Below are positions 1 to 8,135 of a stretch of 64,000 nucleotides of DNA, piece by piece. The stretch lies in the NCBI RefSeq assembly GCF_003438995.1, contig NZ_QSUN01000004.1:248001-312000 (forward strand), read 5' to 3'. The stretch's first letter is position 1; every line of letters starts with the position of its first letter. The notes below the pieces were generated by a model, which worked only from the letters and a program-made list of their open reading frames with translations, did not search any database and was not told the DNA's origin. The translations under genes were made by a program, and so were the position numbers. Source of the DNA: Bacteroides sp. OM05-12. Its GTDB lineage: Bacteria > Bacteroidota > Bacteroidia > Bacteroidales > Bacteroidaceae.

Positions 1-1
1 T

Positions 2-115
2 ATTACCATAAAACAAAGTCTTTGCGAAGCAGCAGATGCCGAAGCAATCCGACTGATAGAAAAAGGACCATTATGGTCAGGTAAAGGAAAAACAAGCTGG
101 ACGGTTGAGTTTTAG
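2..115 (+). CDS. C-terminal end of a TonB-like protein (partial)
   Basis: An open frame runs in from the left edge and ends at a TAG stop, giving the last 37 residues of a protein. The tail contains EAIRLIEKGPLW followed by a Gly/Lys-rich turn and a final beta-strand-like stretch ending in VEF. This pattern (a helix with 'EA.R.I...P.W..G') is typical of the TonB C-terminal domain, which energises outer-membrane receptors and in Bacteroides is often fused to other periplasmic modules. Only the end is visible, so the full architecture is unknown. It converges on the barrel-protein gene next to it. The family call is inference from a short fragment. Confidence 0.55.
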   Translation: MTIKQSLCEAADAEAIRLIEKGPLWSGKGKTSWTVEF

Positions 116-154
116 AAACTAAAACTACCATCCGGCATGAATTGCCCGTCTCCG

Positions 155-1390
155 CTAAAACATAAATATGGCAGTAGCTACAACACGGTTATTACGTACG
201 GAATGAGTGTCCGTAATCTTACCATTAGAAACATTCAAATCTCCGTACCATGCAGAACATAACGTATATTCCAAACCAAACTTCCAATGCGGGAGATTAT
301 AAGTCAGTTCGGCTCCACCTGTCACCACTTGATCCACATCCGTACCTGTGCCATACAATGATTTAGACACTAAAGCATCTTTTGTTCCCAGATTTTTAAT
401 ATAACCAAGAAATACTCCCGGTTTCCATTTCTGCCCATAAACGACATTTACCCAAGTACTGGAGTTACGAATCGGAGTATACTCCTGTTCACCCGTACGT
501 TGATCAACCTCTTTTATTCCATAGCCACCCAACATGGAAGTATGCGTCAGATTAGAACTTAAAAGACTCTTTGCCGCTACAAACCAATCTTTATCGGTAT
601 ACTTCAAATGTACCTCATAAGACAGTGTCGTAATACGTTCATCCACTTTATAAGTATTATCATTACCGTTTGCATCCTTCATAACTGATTCCGTACGGGG
701 TTTTAAGGACAATAGTTCGACTCCGGCACCTATCAGCCAACCATTCTTTTTATAATCCGCACCTACATAAAATTCCGGGACACAACTATTCTTTATGTAG
801 TTCTGACTCTTTCCCACAGGTCCGGCAGAAAGATATTGCGATTGCCAAATAGCCGCCGCTGTCAACCGGACATCAGAAACTTTATATTGATAACGTATTT
901 GCGGTGCACGGCTAAAGGGTTGGAAAGGTGCACCGGTTGCCAAGTTCAGAATTTGAGGAGCTACATCACCATACAACGGATGCCAAGCCTGTCCCAGCAA
1001 AAGTCCGGACTTCTTCCAGTCCAAACTCAAATAGGCATGACGAAGACGTATCATGGAGTAACTCGTTCCCGAACCACGGAAATCCACTTCTATTTTGGCA
1101 GAAGTCTTTGCCTTTCCCAACATCGGGCCTGTAACATCCAATCCGGCACGGGTATAAAGCGTATAAAAACTACCGTTTGCCGTAGCATTCAGGTCTTTTC
1201 CATCCGCATCCTCCTTTATATCTTTCGGATACATATAAAACAGACCATCTACCGTTTCCTCATTGGCACGGGAGTTATAATAAAGGTCTGTACGTATCTG
1301 TCCGTAAAACTTATAAGTAAAGTTTTTATTTTGAGCAAAACTGCCTAAGACCATCAATACGCCCACTGAAAGTAAGATATATTTCTTCAT
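155..1390 (-). CDS. Outer-membrane beta-barrel protein (porin-like)
   Basis: The 411-residue product starts with a Sec signal peptide (basic start, hydrophobic core, likely cleavage after GSFAQ near residue 20). The rest is alternating aromatic and polar short strands with turns, and the chain ends in ...IFMF. A terminal Phe is the signal for the BAM outer-membrane assembly machinery. It therefore most likely forms a diffusion channel or another barrel in the outer membrane. No plug domain or TonB box is seen, so it is not a SusC/TonB-dependent receptor. Substrate is unknown. The gene stands alone, convergent with the TonB-like fragment, and has a -7 promoter element just upstream. Confidence 0.7.
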   Translation of the reverse strand: MKKYILLSVGVLMVLGSFAQNKNFTYKFYGQIRTDLYYNSRANEETVDGLFYMYPKDIKEDADGKDLNATANGSFYTLYTRAGLDVTGPMLGKAKTSAKIEVDFRGSGTSYSMIRLRHAYLSLDWKKSGLLLGQAWHPLYGDVAPQILNLATGAPFQPFSRAPQIRYQYKVSDVRLTAAAIWQSQYLSAGPVGKSQNYIKNSCVPEFYVGADYKKNGWLIGAGVELLSLKPRTESVMKDANGNDNTYKVDERITTLSYEVHLKYTDKDWFVAAKSLLSSNLTHTSMLGGYGIKEVDQRTGEQEYTPIRNSSTWVNVVYGQKWKPGVFLGYIKNLGTKDALVSKSLYGTGTDVDQVVTGGAELTYNLPHWKFGLEYTLCSAWYGDLNVSNGKITDTHSVRNNRVVATAIFMF

Positions 1391-1416
1391 CCTGTATGTT
1401 TTTTACATTCAGGGCG

Positions 1417-1424
1417 CAAAGATA
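1417..1424 (-). promoter_or_regulatory. Bacteroides -7 element for the barrel-protein gene
   Basis: On the minus strand this reads TATCTTTG, a match to the Bacteroides -7 consensus TAnnTTTG, 26 bases before the start codon. No good -33 TTG is seen at 19-21 bp, so the call rests on one element and position. Confidence 0.45.
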
Positions 1425-1467
1425 GACTTTTTTAACGTTATACGGTTCGCCTGATATAATAAAATTA

Positions 1468-2700
1468 TTACCGTTTCTTCATTACACTATTGACTACACG
1501 GATAGACGAAACCAGTTTATCGGTAGAAGTAAAGACATCTACATTCCATACATGAGAAGAACGTCCCTTATGGATAGCCGTAGCAACCGCACGAACTGTG
1601 TCTCCTTCGTGTGCAGACGACATATGGTTGCCACTTACCTGCATACCTACGACAAATTCATCCGGATTGCAGAGAATCATCGAACCGAGTCCGGCCACCG
1701 TTTCCGCCAAGGCAAGCGTAGCTCCACCATGCAGGATACCGAATGGTTGACGGGTACGCTCGTCCACAGGCATAGTGGCTTCCACTCTGTCTCCCGAAGC
1801 ATACGTATATTGTATTCCCAAGTTTCCCATCAGTGCATGACGTGCCTGTTCATTCAGTTTATCCAAAGGAACTTCGGATGCTCGAATCTCGGATATGATT
1901 GCCTTTTCCACCGCTACCGCCACACCGTCTTCTTCATTGGAGGCTGTTACAACATCTGCACAACGACGTACCGAGTCTTGTGCATTACCCATAGCAATAC
2001 CTAATCCGGCAAGCTGTATCATATTGACATCGCAAACACCATCACCGATAGCAATCACTTCTTCCGGCTGAATATCTAATTTCGCAAGCAATACTCCCAA
2101 AGTATTTGCCTTATCAATAAATTGCGGTACTACCTCCAAGAAATAAGGTTCCGATCTGAATACATCCAAGACTCCTGCCAAACGTTTTTTCCAATGTTCT
2201 TCCAACCCTACCAAAGCTATCTCATCCTCACTTGCCAACATACATTTGCAAGGAGAGAAATCTACTTCTATCGCAAACATATCAGTAGCGCGTACCTCCA
2301 TATTGTTTAAAGCCGCTTCTTGTTGCACATACTTGTTTTCAGGCTGATTCGTAAGAATAAAATTCTCATGATAAGTAAAAAGGGCAAATCCATTCTTTTG
2401 AGCTTTCTTCTCCAGATAAGGGAGCATCTCCGGATTGATTCTCTTTTCAAAAAGCAATTCACCGCTTTTGGCATCAAATATCTGTCCACCGTTATAAGAA
2501 AGAATATAACCACCGTAGCGATTCAATTCCAATTTTTCAGCCAAAGGAAGCACACCATAAGTCGGTCGTCCAGAAGCCAGCACAATACGTACTCCCATTT
2601 GCTGCACTTTCATCAATGCCGAATGTGTGCGTTTGCTTACTTCTCTCTCATTATTTAACAAAGTACCGTCTACATCAAGTACCAATAATTTGTATTGCAT
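1468..2700 (-). CDS. HAD-superfamily phosphatase (Cof type) fused to a hotdog thioesterase
   Basis: I place the start at 2700 (MQYKLLVLDVDGTLL), not at the in-frame ATG 27 bases upstream, because a -7 element sits at 2725-2732; this gives 410 residues. Residues 1 to about 270 are a Cof-type HAD hydrolase: motif I DVDGTL at 9-14, a central cap, and the late acidic motif GDGVCDVNM. The last 125 residues are a PaaI-like hotdog domain with FGILHGGATLALAE, the signature around the active-site Glu of acyl-CoA thioesterases such as MenI. One chain may thus carry a sugar- or nucleotide-phosphate phosphatase and an acyl-CoA thioesterase. Substrates are not visible in the sequence; DHNA-CoA (menaquinone pathway) is a reasonable guess for the hotdog half. 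Confidence 0.85.
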   Translation of the reverse strand: MQYKLLVLDVDGTLLNNEREVSKRTHSALMKVQQMGVRIVLASGRPTYGVLPLAEKLELNRYGGYILSYNGGQIFDAKSGELLFEKRINPEMLPYLEKKAQKNGFALFTYHENFILTNQPENKYVQQEAALNNMEVRATDMFAIEVDFSPCKCMLASEDEIALVGLEEHWKKRLAGVLDVFRSEPYFLEVVPQFIDKANTLGVLLAKLDIQPEEVIAIGDGVCDVNMIQLAGLGIAMGNAQDSVRRCADVVTASNEEDGVAVAVEKAIISEIRASEVPLDKLNEQARHALMGNLGIQYTYASGDRVEATMPVDERTRQPFGILHGGATLALAETVAGLGSMILCNPDEFVVGMQVSGNHMSSAHEGDTVRAVATAIHKGRSSHVWNVDVFTSTDKLVSSIRVVNSVMKKR

Positions 2701-2724
2701 GGTTTTCTTTTTTGTTATGTCTAA

Positions 2725-2732
2725 CAAATATA
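2725..2732 (-). promoter_or_regulatory. Bacteroides -7 element for the HAD-thioesterase gene
   Basis: Reads TATATTTG on the minus strand, matching TAnnTTTG. It lies 25 bases upstream of the chosen ATG at 2700 and overlaps the longer reading frame's start, which is why the shorter start is preferred. No convincing -33 element at 19-21 bp. Confidence 0.45.
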
Positions 2733-2771
2733 AAGGAAACCGCGCACAAAAGGTTCATTTATAAATAAATA

Positions 2772-3365
2772 TTAACGAATAGTGTCGACATTTATCTCTA
2801 GAGTCAGGCTGCCGAAATCAATCATTGCATTGAAGATCATCATATGGGAATATAAGTAAATTTCATCAACAGTAATCTCTTTTTCCTGTAAAACGCCTTT
2901 GTCCAATAAAGCGGCACGTTTGGTTCCTTTTAACAAAGGAGATGCAGGCGTATACCAAATTCCAGCTTTCTCTAAGGCTATATTACCGATGGAAGTATCG
3001 GTCAAGAAGTTGTTTTTTACAATAAGTATATCATCTTGCGTATCACGTAAGGAAAAGAGTTCATTCAAAGCCTCCCTGTCAAGACTTTTATGTTGGTATT
3101 CAATCAAATCCGAGTAAACCAGTCTAAGAGAATGAACCGGGCGCATAGTATAAGCCGCATAGGTAACTTCTTGTATTTCTTCACCATATATGACACGGCA
3201 CTTTACACAATCACCTGTCTGCAATACGTCTATATAATCCAGTAAATCAAGCGGTTCTGTCAAACCGAATATCTCTTTCCGGGTATTGTTCATTCGCTGA
3301 TTATGATAATGAATGTTCTGTACAATCCCTTTCCCGATTTGAATGGTTTCAATAAATCGGCACAT
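2772..3365 (-). CDS. pabC: Class IV aminotransferase, 4-amino-4-deoxychorismate lyase
   Basis: A 197-residue fold-type IV PLP enzyme. It carries the motif Y-x-H-K-S-x-D-R near residue 92, with the likely PLP lysine, and the cofactor phosphate-binding TDTSIGNI motif near residue 122. ADC lyase splits 4-amino-4-deoxychorismate into p-aminobenzoate and pyruvate for folate synthesis in the cytoplasm. The gene's first 17 bases overlap the end of the chorismate-using synthase upstream, so the two are translationally coupled; this neighbour is the best evidence that it is PabC and not a branched-chain or D-amino-acid aminotransferase. It is shorter than E. coli PabC (about 270 residues), as is usual for the small Bacteroidetes versions. 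Confidence 0.85.
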   Translation of the reverse strand: MCRFIETIQIGKGIVQNIHYHNQRMNNTRKEIFGLTEPLDLLDYIDVLQTGDCVKCRVIYGEEIQEVTYAAYTMRPVHSLRLVYSDLIEYQHKSLDREALNELFSLRDTQDDILIVKNNFLTDTSIGNIALEKAGIWYTPASPLLKGTKRAALLDKGVLQEKEITVDEIYLYSHMMIFNAMIDFGSLTLEINVDTIR

Positions 3366-4338
3366 ATACTTTCTGTTTCATTTCTTCATATTCACTGTGT
3401 ACATCACTTTGATGGGTAATGCCACCTCCACTTTTAAAATAAAGCCGACCGTTTCGCTGTTCCACAAAACGAATCATAACTGCGCTATCCAGATTTTTCC
3501 CGTCGAAACATCCCGTCACTCCCGTATAAAAGCCGCGTTCATAGGTTTCTGCCTCCGAGATTATCTCTACTGTCTTCTTTTTCGGTGCACCGGTAATAGA
3601 GCCTGCCGGAAGCATACTGAAAACAATATCTCCCAAACGTTGCAGATAATCCTCCGGCAACTTCCCTGTTATCTCCGAGCTGGTTTGTAAAATCGGCCCG
3701 CGATTGGTTTGCAACGTATCAATATAGCGATAACGGGAAACCCTGACATGATCAGCAACAATACTTAAATCATTGCGTATCAAGTCTACAATCGTTGCAT
3801 GCTCTGCCGCTTCTTTCTTATCTTCCATCAATAAGCGGTCGGCATCAGGCAAAGTAGCATCCATAGTTCCTTTCATCGGAAAGGAACTGATATGCCCATT
3901 TTGTATGCGAACGAATATCTCGGGAGAAAAGACTACGAAACGGTCTTTTAACCATACCTTATATAAAGCACGGGAATAACGGTAAATATCTTCCAAAGTC
4001 AGGTTTGTACAAACAGGAGTCATACAAGTAAGATTGGCAAGGAAACTATTCCCTGCTAAAATATTCTTTTGTACATGACTGAAAGAACGCTCATATTCCT
4101 GAAAAGTCATCGGCCGAGCATCCCATTCCACTTGTTTCGGGCAAGTTTGCCGAACGTATCCCGACTCCTCATTCGTAAATCCATTCAGATTGTAGAGCAG
4201 TTCCGAAGAAGAGATATCCCCCGGTTCTTCTATATAAACATGTTCCTGCAAGTAGTCAATGATAAAGATAAATGCTTTGCCTCCGGCAGAAAGGACATTC
4301 ATCTTTTCTATCGCTTCCATCTTATTATATAGCTTCAT
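3349..4338 (-). CDS. pabB: Aminodeoxychorismate synthase component I
   Basis: A chorismate-binding enzyme of the PabB/TrpE/MenF family. Diagnostic blocks near the C-terminus are GSITGAPKKKTVEII and the following YERGFYTGVTG, which form the chorismate and Mg2+ site. It aminates chorismate to 4-amino-4-deoxychorismate, which the overlapping pabC product converts to p-aminobenzoate. I choose the ATG at 4338 (MKLYNKMEA, 329 residues) over the one at 4362, because a -7 element occupies 4360-4367. At about 330 residues it is shorter than E. coli PabB (about 450) and lacks much of the N-terminal region, a common compact form. No PabA glutaminase is encoded nearby. Confidence 0.88.
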   Translation of the reverse strand: MKLYNKMEAIEKMNVLSAGGKAFIFIIDYLQEHVYIEEPGDISSSELLYNLNGFTNEESGYVRQTCPKQVEWDARPMTFQEYERSFSHVQKNILAGNSFLANLTCMTPVCTNLTLEDIYRYSRALYKVWLKDRFVVFSPEIFVRIQNGHISSFPMKGTMDATLPDADRLLMEDKKEAAEHATIVDLIRNDLSIVADHVRVSRYRYIDTLQTNRGPILQTSSEITGKLPEDYLQRLGDIVFSMLPAGSITGAPKKKTVEIISEAETYERGFYTGVTGCFDGKNLDSAVMIRFVEQRNGRLYFKSGGGITHQSDVHSEYEEMKQKVYVPIY

Positions 4339-4359
4339 ATACTCTTTTGTTTCTAAAAG

Positions 4360-4367
4360 CAAAGGTA
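4360..4367 (-). promoter_or_regulatory. Bacteroides -7 element for pabB-pabC
   Basis: TACCTTTG on the minus strand matches TAnnTTTG, 21 bases upstream of the ATG at 4338. A CAAA (TTTG on the minus strand) lies only 15 bp further out, short of the usual 19-21 bp, so the -33 is doubtful. Confidence 0.4.
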
Positions 4368-4410
4368 AGCAAATAAATCCCTCAAAAAAGGATTTTGAAG
4401 ATAGATATAT

Positions 4411-4418
4411 TATCTTTG
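4411..4418 (+). promoter_or_regulatory. Bacteroides -7 element for the lytic transglycosylase gene
   Basis: TATCTTTG on the plus strand, 23 bases before the ATG at 4442. A TTTG occurs 13 bp upstream, too close for a standard -33. It is divergent from the pabB promoter, so the 103-bp gap holds two back-to-back promoters. Confidence 0.45.
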
Positions 4419-4441
4419 CTCCTGAATTTTAAAAAGCAATC

Positions 4442-5410
4442 ATGAAAATATCCCGTTATAATATACTTACCACCGTTGTTGTCATTGCTATTGCCATATC
4501 CATACCTTTTCTGATAAGCGGAGCTACAACGACTTCGCAGCAACAGACAAATACTCCATATAATATCTTCTCACCGGAAGTCCCGACCAAAATAAACTTT
4601 GCCGGAAAAGAGATAGATGTCAGACGTTATGACCTCCGAGAACGGCTCGACAGGGAGTTGACTGCTTTCACCTATATGCATTCTACTACCCTGCTGATGA
4701 TAAAACGTGCCAATCGTTACTTCCCGATAGTAGAGCCGATACTAAAAGAAAACGGTGTGCCCGATGATTTTAAGTACCTGATGACCATCGAAAGTAATTT
4801 GGATACACGGGCACGTTCTCCACGCGGTGCTGCCGGACTGTGGCAATTTATGGACACTACCGGAAAAGAGTTTGGGTTGGAGGTAAATGCCAACGTGGAC
4901 GAACGCTACCATATAGAGAAAGCTACCAGAGCCGCCTGCCGATATTTAAAACAGGCTTACGCCAAATACGGAGACTGGATGAGCGTTGCCGCATCTTATA
5001 ATGCAGGACAACGCCGCATCTCCTCTTCATTGGAACAGCAACAAGCCGATACCGCACTAGACCTTTGGCTCAATGAAGAAACGTCCCGCTATATATTCCG
5101 CATCATGGCCGCAAAACTTGTCTTCTCTCATCCGGCACACTATGGTTTCCGTCTTCGTCGGGAGAATCTTTATCCCGCAATGATTTATACAGAAAAGGCC
5201 GTTACCACCCCGATTGCCGACCTCACAACATTCGCAAAAGAACAAGGAATAAATTACGCCCAACTAAAGGATTCCAATCCCTGGTTGAGAGATACTTCTT
5301 TGCAAAATAAAAGTGGAAAAACTTATATTCTAAAGATTCCTACTCAAGAATCGATAAATTATAACCCGGCAAAGACTCGTCCGCATAACCCGGATTGGAT
5401 CATGCAATAG
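4442..5410 (+). CDS. Membrane-anchored lytic transglycosylase (SLT domain, MltD-like)
   Basis: 322 residues. Residues 8-28 form one hydrophobic segment, a signal peptide or N-terminal anchor into the periplasm. An SLT family-1 domain spans roughly 85-235. The catalytic glutamate is Glu117 in MTIESNLDTRA, followed by the substrate-binding SPRGAAGLWQFM and the later ASYNAGQ block. These enzymes cut the MurNAc-GlcNAc bond of peptidoglycan and form 1,6-anhydro ends, remodelling the wall. The last 60 residues look like a degenerate LysM-type peptidoglycan-binding module (FAKEQGINYAQLKDSNPWL). The gene stands alone and is followed by a hairpin that could end its transcript. Confidence 0.85.
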   Translation: MKISRYNILTTVVVIAIAISIPFLISGATTTSQQQTNTPYNIFSPEVPTKINFAGKEIDVRRYDLRERLDRELTAFTYMHSTTLLMIKRANRYFPIVEPILKENGVPDDFKYLMTIESNLDTRARSPRGAAGLWQFMDTTGKEFGLEVNANVDERYHIEKATRAACRYLKQAYAKYGDWMSVAASYNAGQRRISSSLEQQQADTALDLWLNEETSRYIFRIMAAKLVFSHPAHYGFRLRRENLYPAMIYTEKAVTTPIADLTTFAKEQGINYAQLKDSNPWLRDTSLQNKSGKTYILKIPTQESINYNPAKTRPHNPDWIMQ

Positions 5411-5452
5411 AGATGCTTTTAAGGAGATTACAAACAATAGGAGTTTGCAAAC

Positions 5453-5490
5453 AAAGGACCGTACGTTTGACTTCAATCATACGGTCCTTT
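5453..5490 (+). repeat. Hairpin repeat, family A copy 1 (terminator-like)
   Basis: Perfect 11-bp arms AAAGGACCGTA (5453-5463) and TACGGTCCTTT (5480-5490) around a 16-base loop, 43 bases after the transglycosylase stop. The same element, inverted, occurs at 16.2 kb, with homology continuing into the flank GGAGTTTGCAAAC. It probably acts as a terminator; the shared flank shows it is a dispersed repeat and not a chance hairpin. Confidence 0.7.
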
Positions 5491-5537
5491 ATTCATAAAC
5501 ATAAGGACGTTTTTAATACCTGTATAAAAATGGAGCA

Positions 5538-5621
5538 ATCGCCTAAGGGAGCATCGCCTTACACCTAAGGGAGCGTTAGCCGATGCCCCCTTGAGCGATT
5601 GCTAACGCTCCCTTAGGCGAT
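5538..5621. repeat. GC-rich nested palindrome with repeated CCTAAGGGAGC
   Basis: CCTAAGGGAGC occurs twice (within 5538-5552 and 5564-5580) and once in reverse complement (5601-5617). The second copy pairs perfectly over 17 bp with 5601-5617; the first pairs over 15 bp with 5607-5621. Two exclusive hairpins are therefore possible. CGATTG/CGATGC words recur between the copies. It is far more GC-rich than the surrounding intergenic DNA and has no reading frame. Confidence 0.7.
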
Positions 5622-5661
5622 CGGCAACGCCCCTTTAAGCGTTTTTAGTTTTAGTTGAAAC

Positions 5662-5730
5662 TGCCTTCACCTCTTCACTGCTTAAAGATAAGTATCTGGT
5701 ATATAAGGTAGTACAGTGAAGGCACTTTTT
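5662..5730 (+). terminator. Terminator-like long hairpin
   Basis: Arms TGCCTTCAC (5662-5670) and GTGAAGGCA (5716-5724) are perfectly complementary, and a run of six T follows. The loop is about 45 bases, unusually long for an intrinsic terminator. The arms resemble those of the family B hairpin 250 bases downstream. Confidence 0.5.
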
Positions 5731-5761
5731 TAGTTACAAATTTATAGTCAAGAAAGACCGA

Positions 5762-5856
5762 TGGTTCGCGGGTGACACGGATTGAGCAGATGAAGACGGA
5801 TTTTAAAATTATTAATCCGTCATAATCAGCCTAATCAGTGTTATCCGCGAACCACG
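5762..5856. repeat. Imperfect inverted repeat with TGGTTCGCGG arms
   Basis: TGGTTCGCGG at 5763 is mirrored by CCGCGAACCA at 5844-5853, and the similarity extends inward (GGTGACAC against GTGTTAT, then GATTGAGCAG against CTAATCAGT). The loop itself contains ACGGATT/AATCCGT. It forms a long stem in either strand and encodes nothing; it looks like a Bacteroides intergenic palindromic element. Confidence 0.55.
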
Positions 5857-5911
5857 TTTTCTGAATTTCTTACAAAGGATACACAAATTTTGGGGTGCAG
5901 TTCACTAAAAA

Positions 5912-5982
5912 AGTACCTTCACCATAACCATTTAACAATCAACCATAAAGGAGGAAATAGTGATAAGGTGAAGGTACTTTTT
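5912..5982. repeat. Hairpin repeat, family B copy 1 (possible bidirectional terminator)
   Basis: Perfect 12-bp arms AGTACCTTCACC (5912-5923) and GGTGAAGGTACT (5967-5978), with T-run after the right arm and A-run before the left arm, so it could end transcripts from either side. That fits its place between the convergent transglycosylase and DNA-repair genes. The loop carries CAACCATAAAGGAGGAAATAG, and a diverged copy of the whole element lies at 38466-38528. Confidence 0.65.
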
Positions 5983-6015
5983 ACAAATTACGTAATATGC
6001 TAAAATGTATCGAAA

Positions 6016-6780
6016 TCATTGCTTTTCCGTCATATATTTCCAGAAACGTACCGGCATATTCTGCCGATGCAACTTGGGATTCAACCGTTCCCGTATAGTA
6101 GTAGACTGGAAATAAGTTTTCCACATACGTTGAAAGAGTTCTTCATCTTCCGCCATCAAAGACTTATCCAACATTCCTGTAACCAAATGTTCTGCTTTCT
6201 CTTCAAAACGTACTTCGGTAACATCCCTTAAATCATAATAATAACCATAGCTGCGCTTCAAATCATAGATCAACCAACGCTGGTCACGAAAACGGTTACT
6301 AAAATGATTTACCGCCAATGGCAATACATTATAAAGTGGTTCCATTGCTGCAAAATAAGTACCGTCCTGTGCTTTCTGAAAACGGAGAAACTGGAGAATA
6401 CGAGTCTGTTCATTGGCAACTTTCTTCCAAAGTTTGGTTAACGCCAATACATCTTCATCGGCAAAATTCAGTTCGATAGAAGCCGGAGCATCGATCGTTT
6501 TACGGATATAACGAAATAAGAGCATACCTACATCCGGCAATTCGGAGAGCCAACACATGGTAAGCCTTGTAAGTGCCATCGTCGACTGTTTTTTTACTAA
6601 GGCAGACCATACACGGTCTGCTTTCTCCTGATCTGTATAAACCTGAAAGGTTTCCTCACAAAAAAGGGGCAATACATCTCCTTCCCGCATTAATAAATCC
6701 GGAAATGAACGACGGGAATAAGCCTCAAATACAGCAGTAAGCATCCCCTCGAAAGTATAATCATAAACAAACACCCGCAT
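6016..6780 (-). CDS. TIGR03915-like DNA-metabolism protein (partner of the radical SAM protein)
   Basis: 254 residues, cytoplasmic, no signal peptide. It opens with FVYDYTFEGMLTAVFEAY and has a central FLRFQKAQDGTYFAAMEP and a later FSNRFRDQRWLIYDLKRSYGYYYD block. This combination is the signature of the 'probable DNA metabolism protein' family (TIGR03915/DUF4130), found next to, or fused with, a UdgX-type uracil-DNA glycosylase and always near the TIGR03916 radical SAM protein. Here that partner is the gene directly upstream, 18 bases away, so the two form an operon. The biochemical role is not established; a role in DNA repair or modification is inferred from the partnership. Confidence 0.8.
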   Translation of the reverse strand: MRVFVYDYTFEGMLTAVFEAYSRRSFPDLLMREGDVLPLFCEETFQVYTDQEKADRVWSALVKKQSTMALTRLTMCWLSELPDVGMLLFRYIRKTIDAPASIELNFADEDVLALTKLWKKVANEQTRILQFLRFQKAQDGTYFAAMEPLYNVLPLAVNHFSNRFRDQRWLIYDLKRSYGYYYDLRDVTEVRFEEKAEHLVTGMLDKSLMAEDEELFQRMWKTYFQSTTIRERLNPKLHRQNMPVRFWKYMTEKQ

Positions 6781-6798
6781 GATTCTCTCCTCCCCTTT

Positions 6799-8058
6799 TT
6801 AATCCTGAAACGGCAGTTCCAACTGGTCGTTATCGATCTTCTTCCTCCCTTTGGGAATAAGAAGCGTACGTATCGCCAACGGAGTAAGTTCGTTAACCGT
6901 AGGCGATGCTAATTCACGACAGGTGATAAAATACTGGGCCTTCTTCATCACCACCCCAATCTTCTTTAAATCATAAGAACCTAAACGGGAAAAATGGCGG
7001 GAAGCAACGATCAGTTTGGCAGATTTCACCCCGATACCGGGTACACGCAATAACATTTCATAATCCGCCCGATTTATATCTACCGGAAATTGTTCCGGAT
7101 GGCGCAATGCCCATGCAAGTTTCGGATCAATCTCCAAATCAAGGTTCGGGTATGAATCATCCACGATTTCGTCCACTTTGAATTGATAGAAACGCAGTAA
7201 CCAGTCAGCCTGATAAAGCCTGTTTTCACGAACAAGCGGCGGTTGCCTCAACATCGGCAAACGTGTATCATAACTATTGACGTGAATATATCCGGAATAA
7301 TAGACACGCTTCATCGTGGGACGACTGTAAAGAGCCGAAGATAACCTGAGAATATCATGATCGGAATCTGCCGTAGCACCGACAATCATTTGTGTGCTCT
7401 GTCCCGCAGGTGCAAATCGTGGTGCATGACGAAATACCTGTCGTTCCTCTTTGCTCCGCAACACTCCCTGCTGGATATACTTCATCGGAGTAAAAACACT
7501 TTTAAAATCCTTTTCCGGTGCAAGTGTCCGAAGGCTCTCTTCATTGGGTATCTCAATATTTACACTAAGACGGTCGGCATACAATCCTGCTTCGTTCACC
7601 AAATCCTGACTGGCACCAGGGATGCTTTTCAAATGGATGTAACCATGAAAACGATGTATCAGACGGAGATCTTTTACCACACGTACAAGTCTTTCCATCG
7701 TGTAATCCGGACTGCGCACCACACCCGAGCTCAGGAAAAGCCCTTCAATATAGTTACGCCGATAAAACTCAATCGTCAGTTCCACCAATTCGGAAACAGA
7801 AAGTGTAGTGCGAGGAACATCATTACTGCGGCGGTTAATGCAATAAGCACAGTCATACATACAATTGTTGGTCAGCATTATTTTCAAAAGCGAGATACAC
7901 CTTCCGTCCTCAGTAAAACTATGGCAGATACCCCATCCGGCAGCACTCCCCAGTTCTCCTTTCTTACCGGAACGGGACGTACCACTGGAGGCGCACGACA
8001 CATCGTATTTAGCCGATTCCGCCAATATTTTCAGCTTTTTCAACACACTTTCTTTCAT
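6799..8058 (-). CDS. Putative DNA modification/repair radical SAM protein (TIGR03916-like)
   Basis: 419 residues. The radical SAM cluster motif is CMYDCAYC (Cys66, Cys70, Cys73, spacing CX3CX2C), which binds the 4Fe-4S cluster that cleaves S-adenosylmethionine. A radical SAM barrel follows, and near residue 340 there is a helix-hairpin-helix DNA-binding motif, LLRVPGIGVKSAKLIVASR. A radical SAM core with a HhH is the hallmark of this family and argues for a nucleic-acid substrate. The N-terminus is rich in Ser/Gly/Lys (residues 20-40). It is first in a two-gene operon with the TIGR03915-like gene. The reaction is unknown in the literature I can recall. Confidence 0.85.
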   Translation of the reverse strand: MKESVLKKLKILAESAKYDVSCASSGTSRSGKKGELGSAAGWGICHSFTEDGRCISLLKIMLTNNCMYDCAYCINRRSNDVPRTTLSVSELVELTIEFYRRNYIEGLFLSSGVVRSPDYTMERLVRVVKDLRLIHRFHGYIHLKSIPGASQDLVNEAGLYADRLSVNIEIPNEESLRTLAPEKDFKSVFTPMKYIQQGVLRSKEERQVFRHAPRFAPAGQSTQMIVGATADSDHDILRLSSALYSRPTMKRVYYSGYIHVNSYDTRLPMLRQPPLVRENRLYQADWLLRFYQFKVDEIVDDSYPNLDLEIDPKLAWALRHPEQFPVDINRADYEMLLRVPGIGVKSAKLIVASRHFSRLGSYDLKKIGVVMKKAQYFITCRELASPTVNELTPLAIRTLLIPKGRKKIDNDQLELPFQD

Positions 8059-8135
8059 TCCACCTTCTTTATATCAGACACAAAGAAAATGAATTTCCAA
8101 GCAATATTCAAATGGTAAAAAAGAATATTTTTGCA

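Noticed and set aside
836..1348. A 170-residue plus-strand frame opposite the barrel protein
   Set aside because: It is the antisense shadow of a signal-peptide barrel gene and has Cys/His-rich, unlikely composition.
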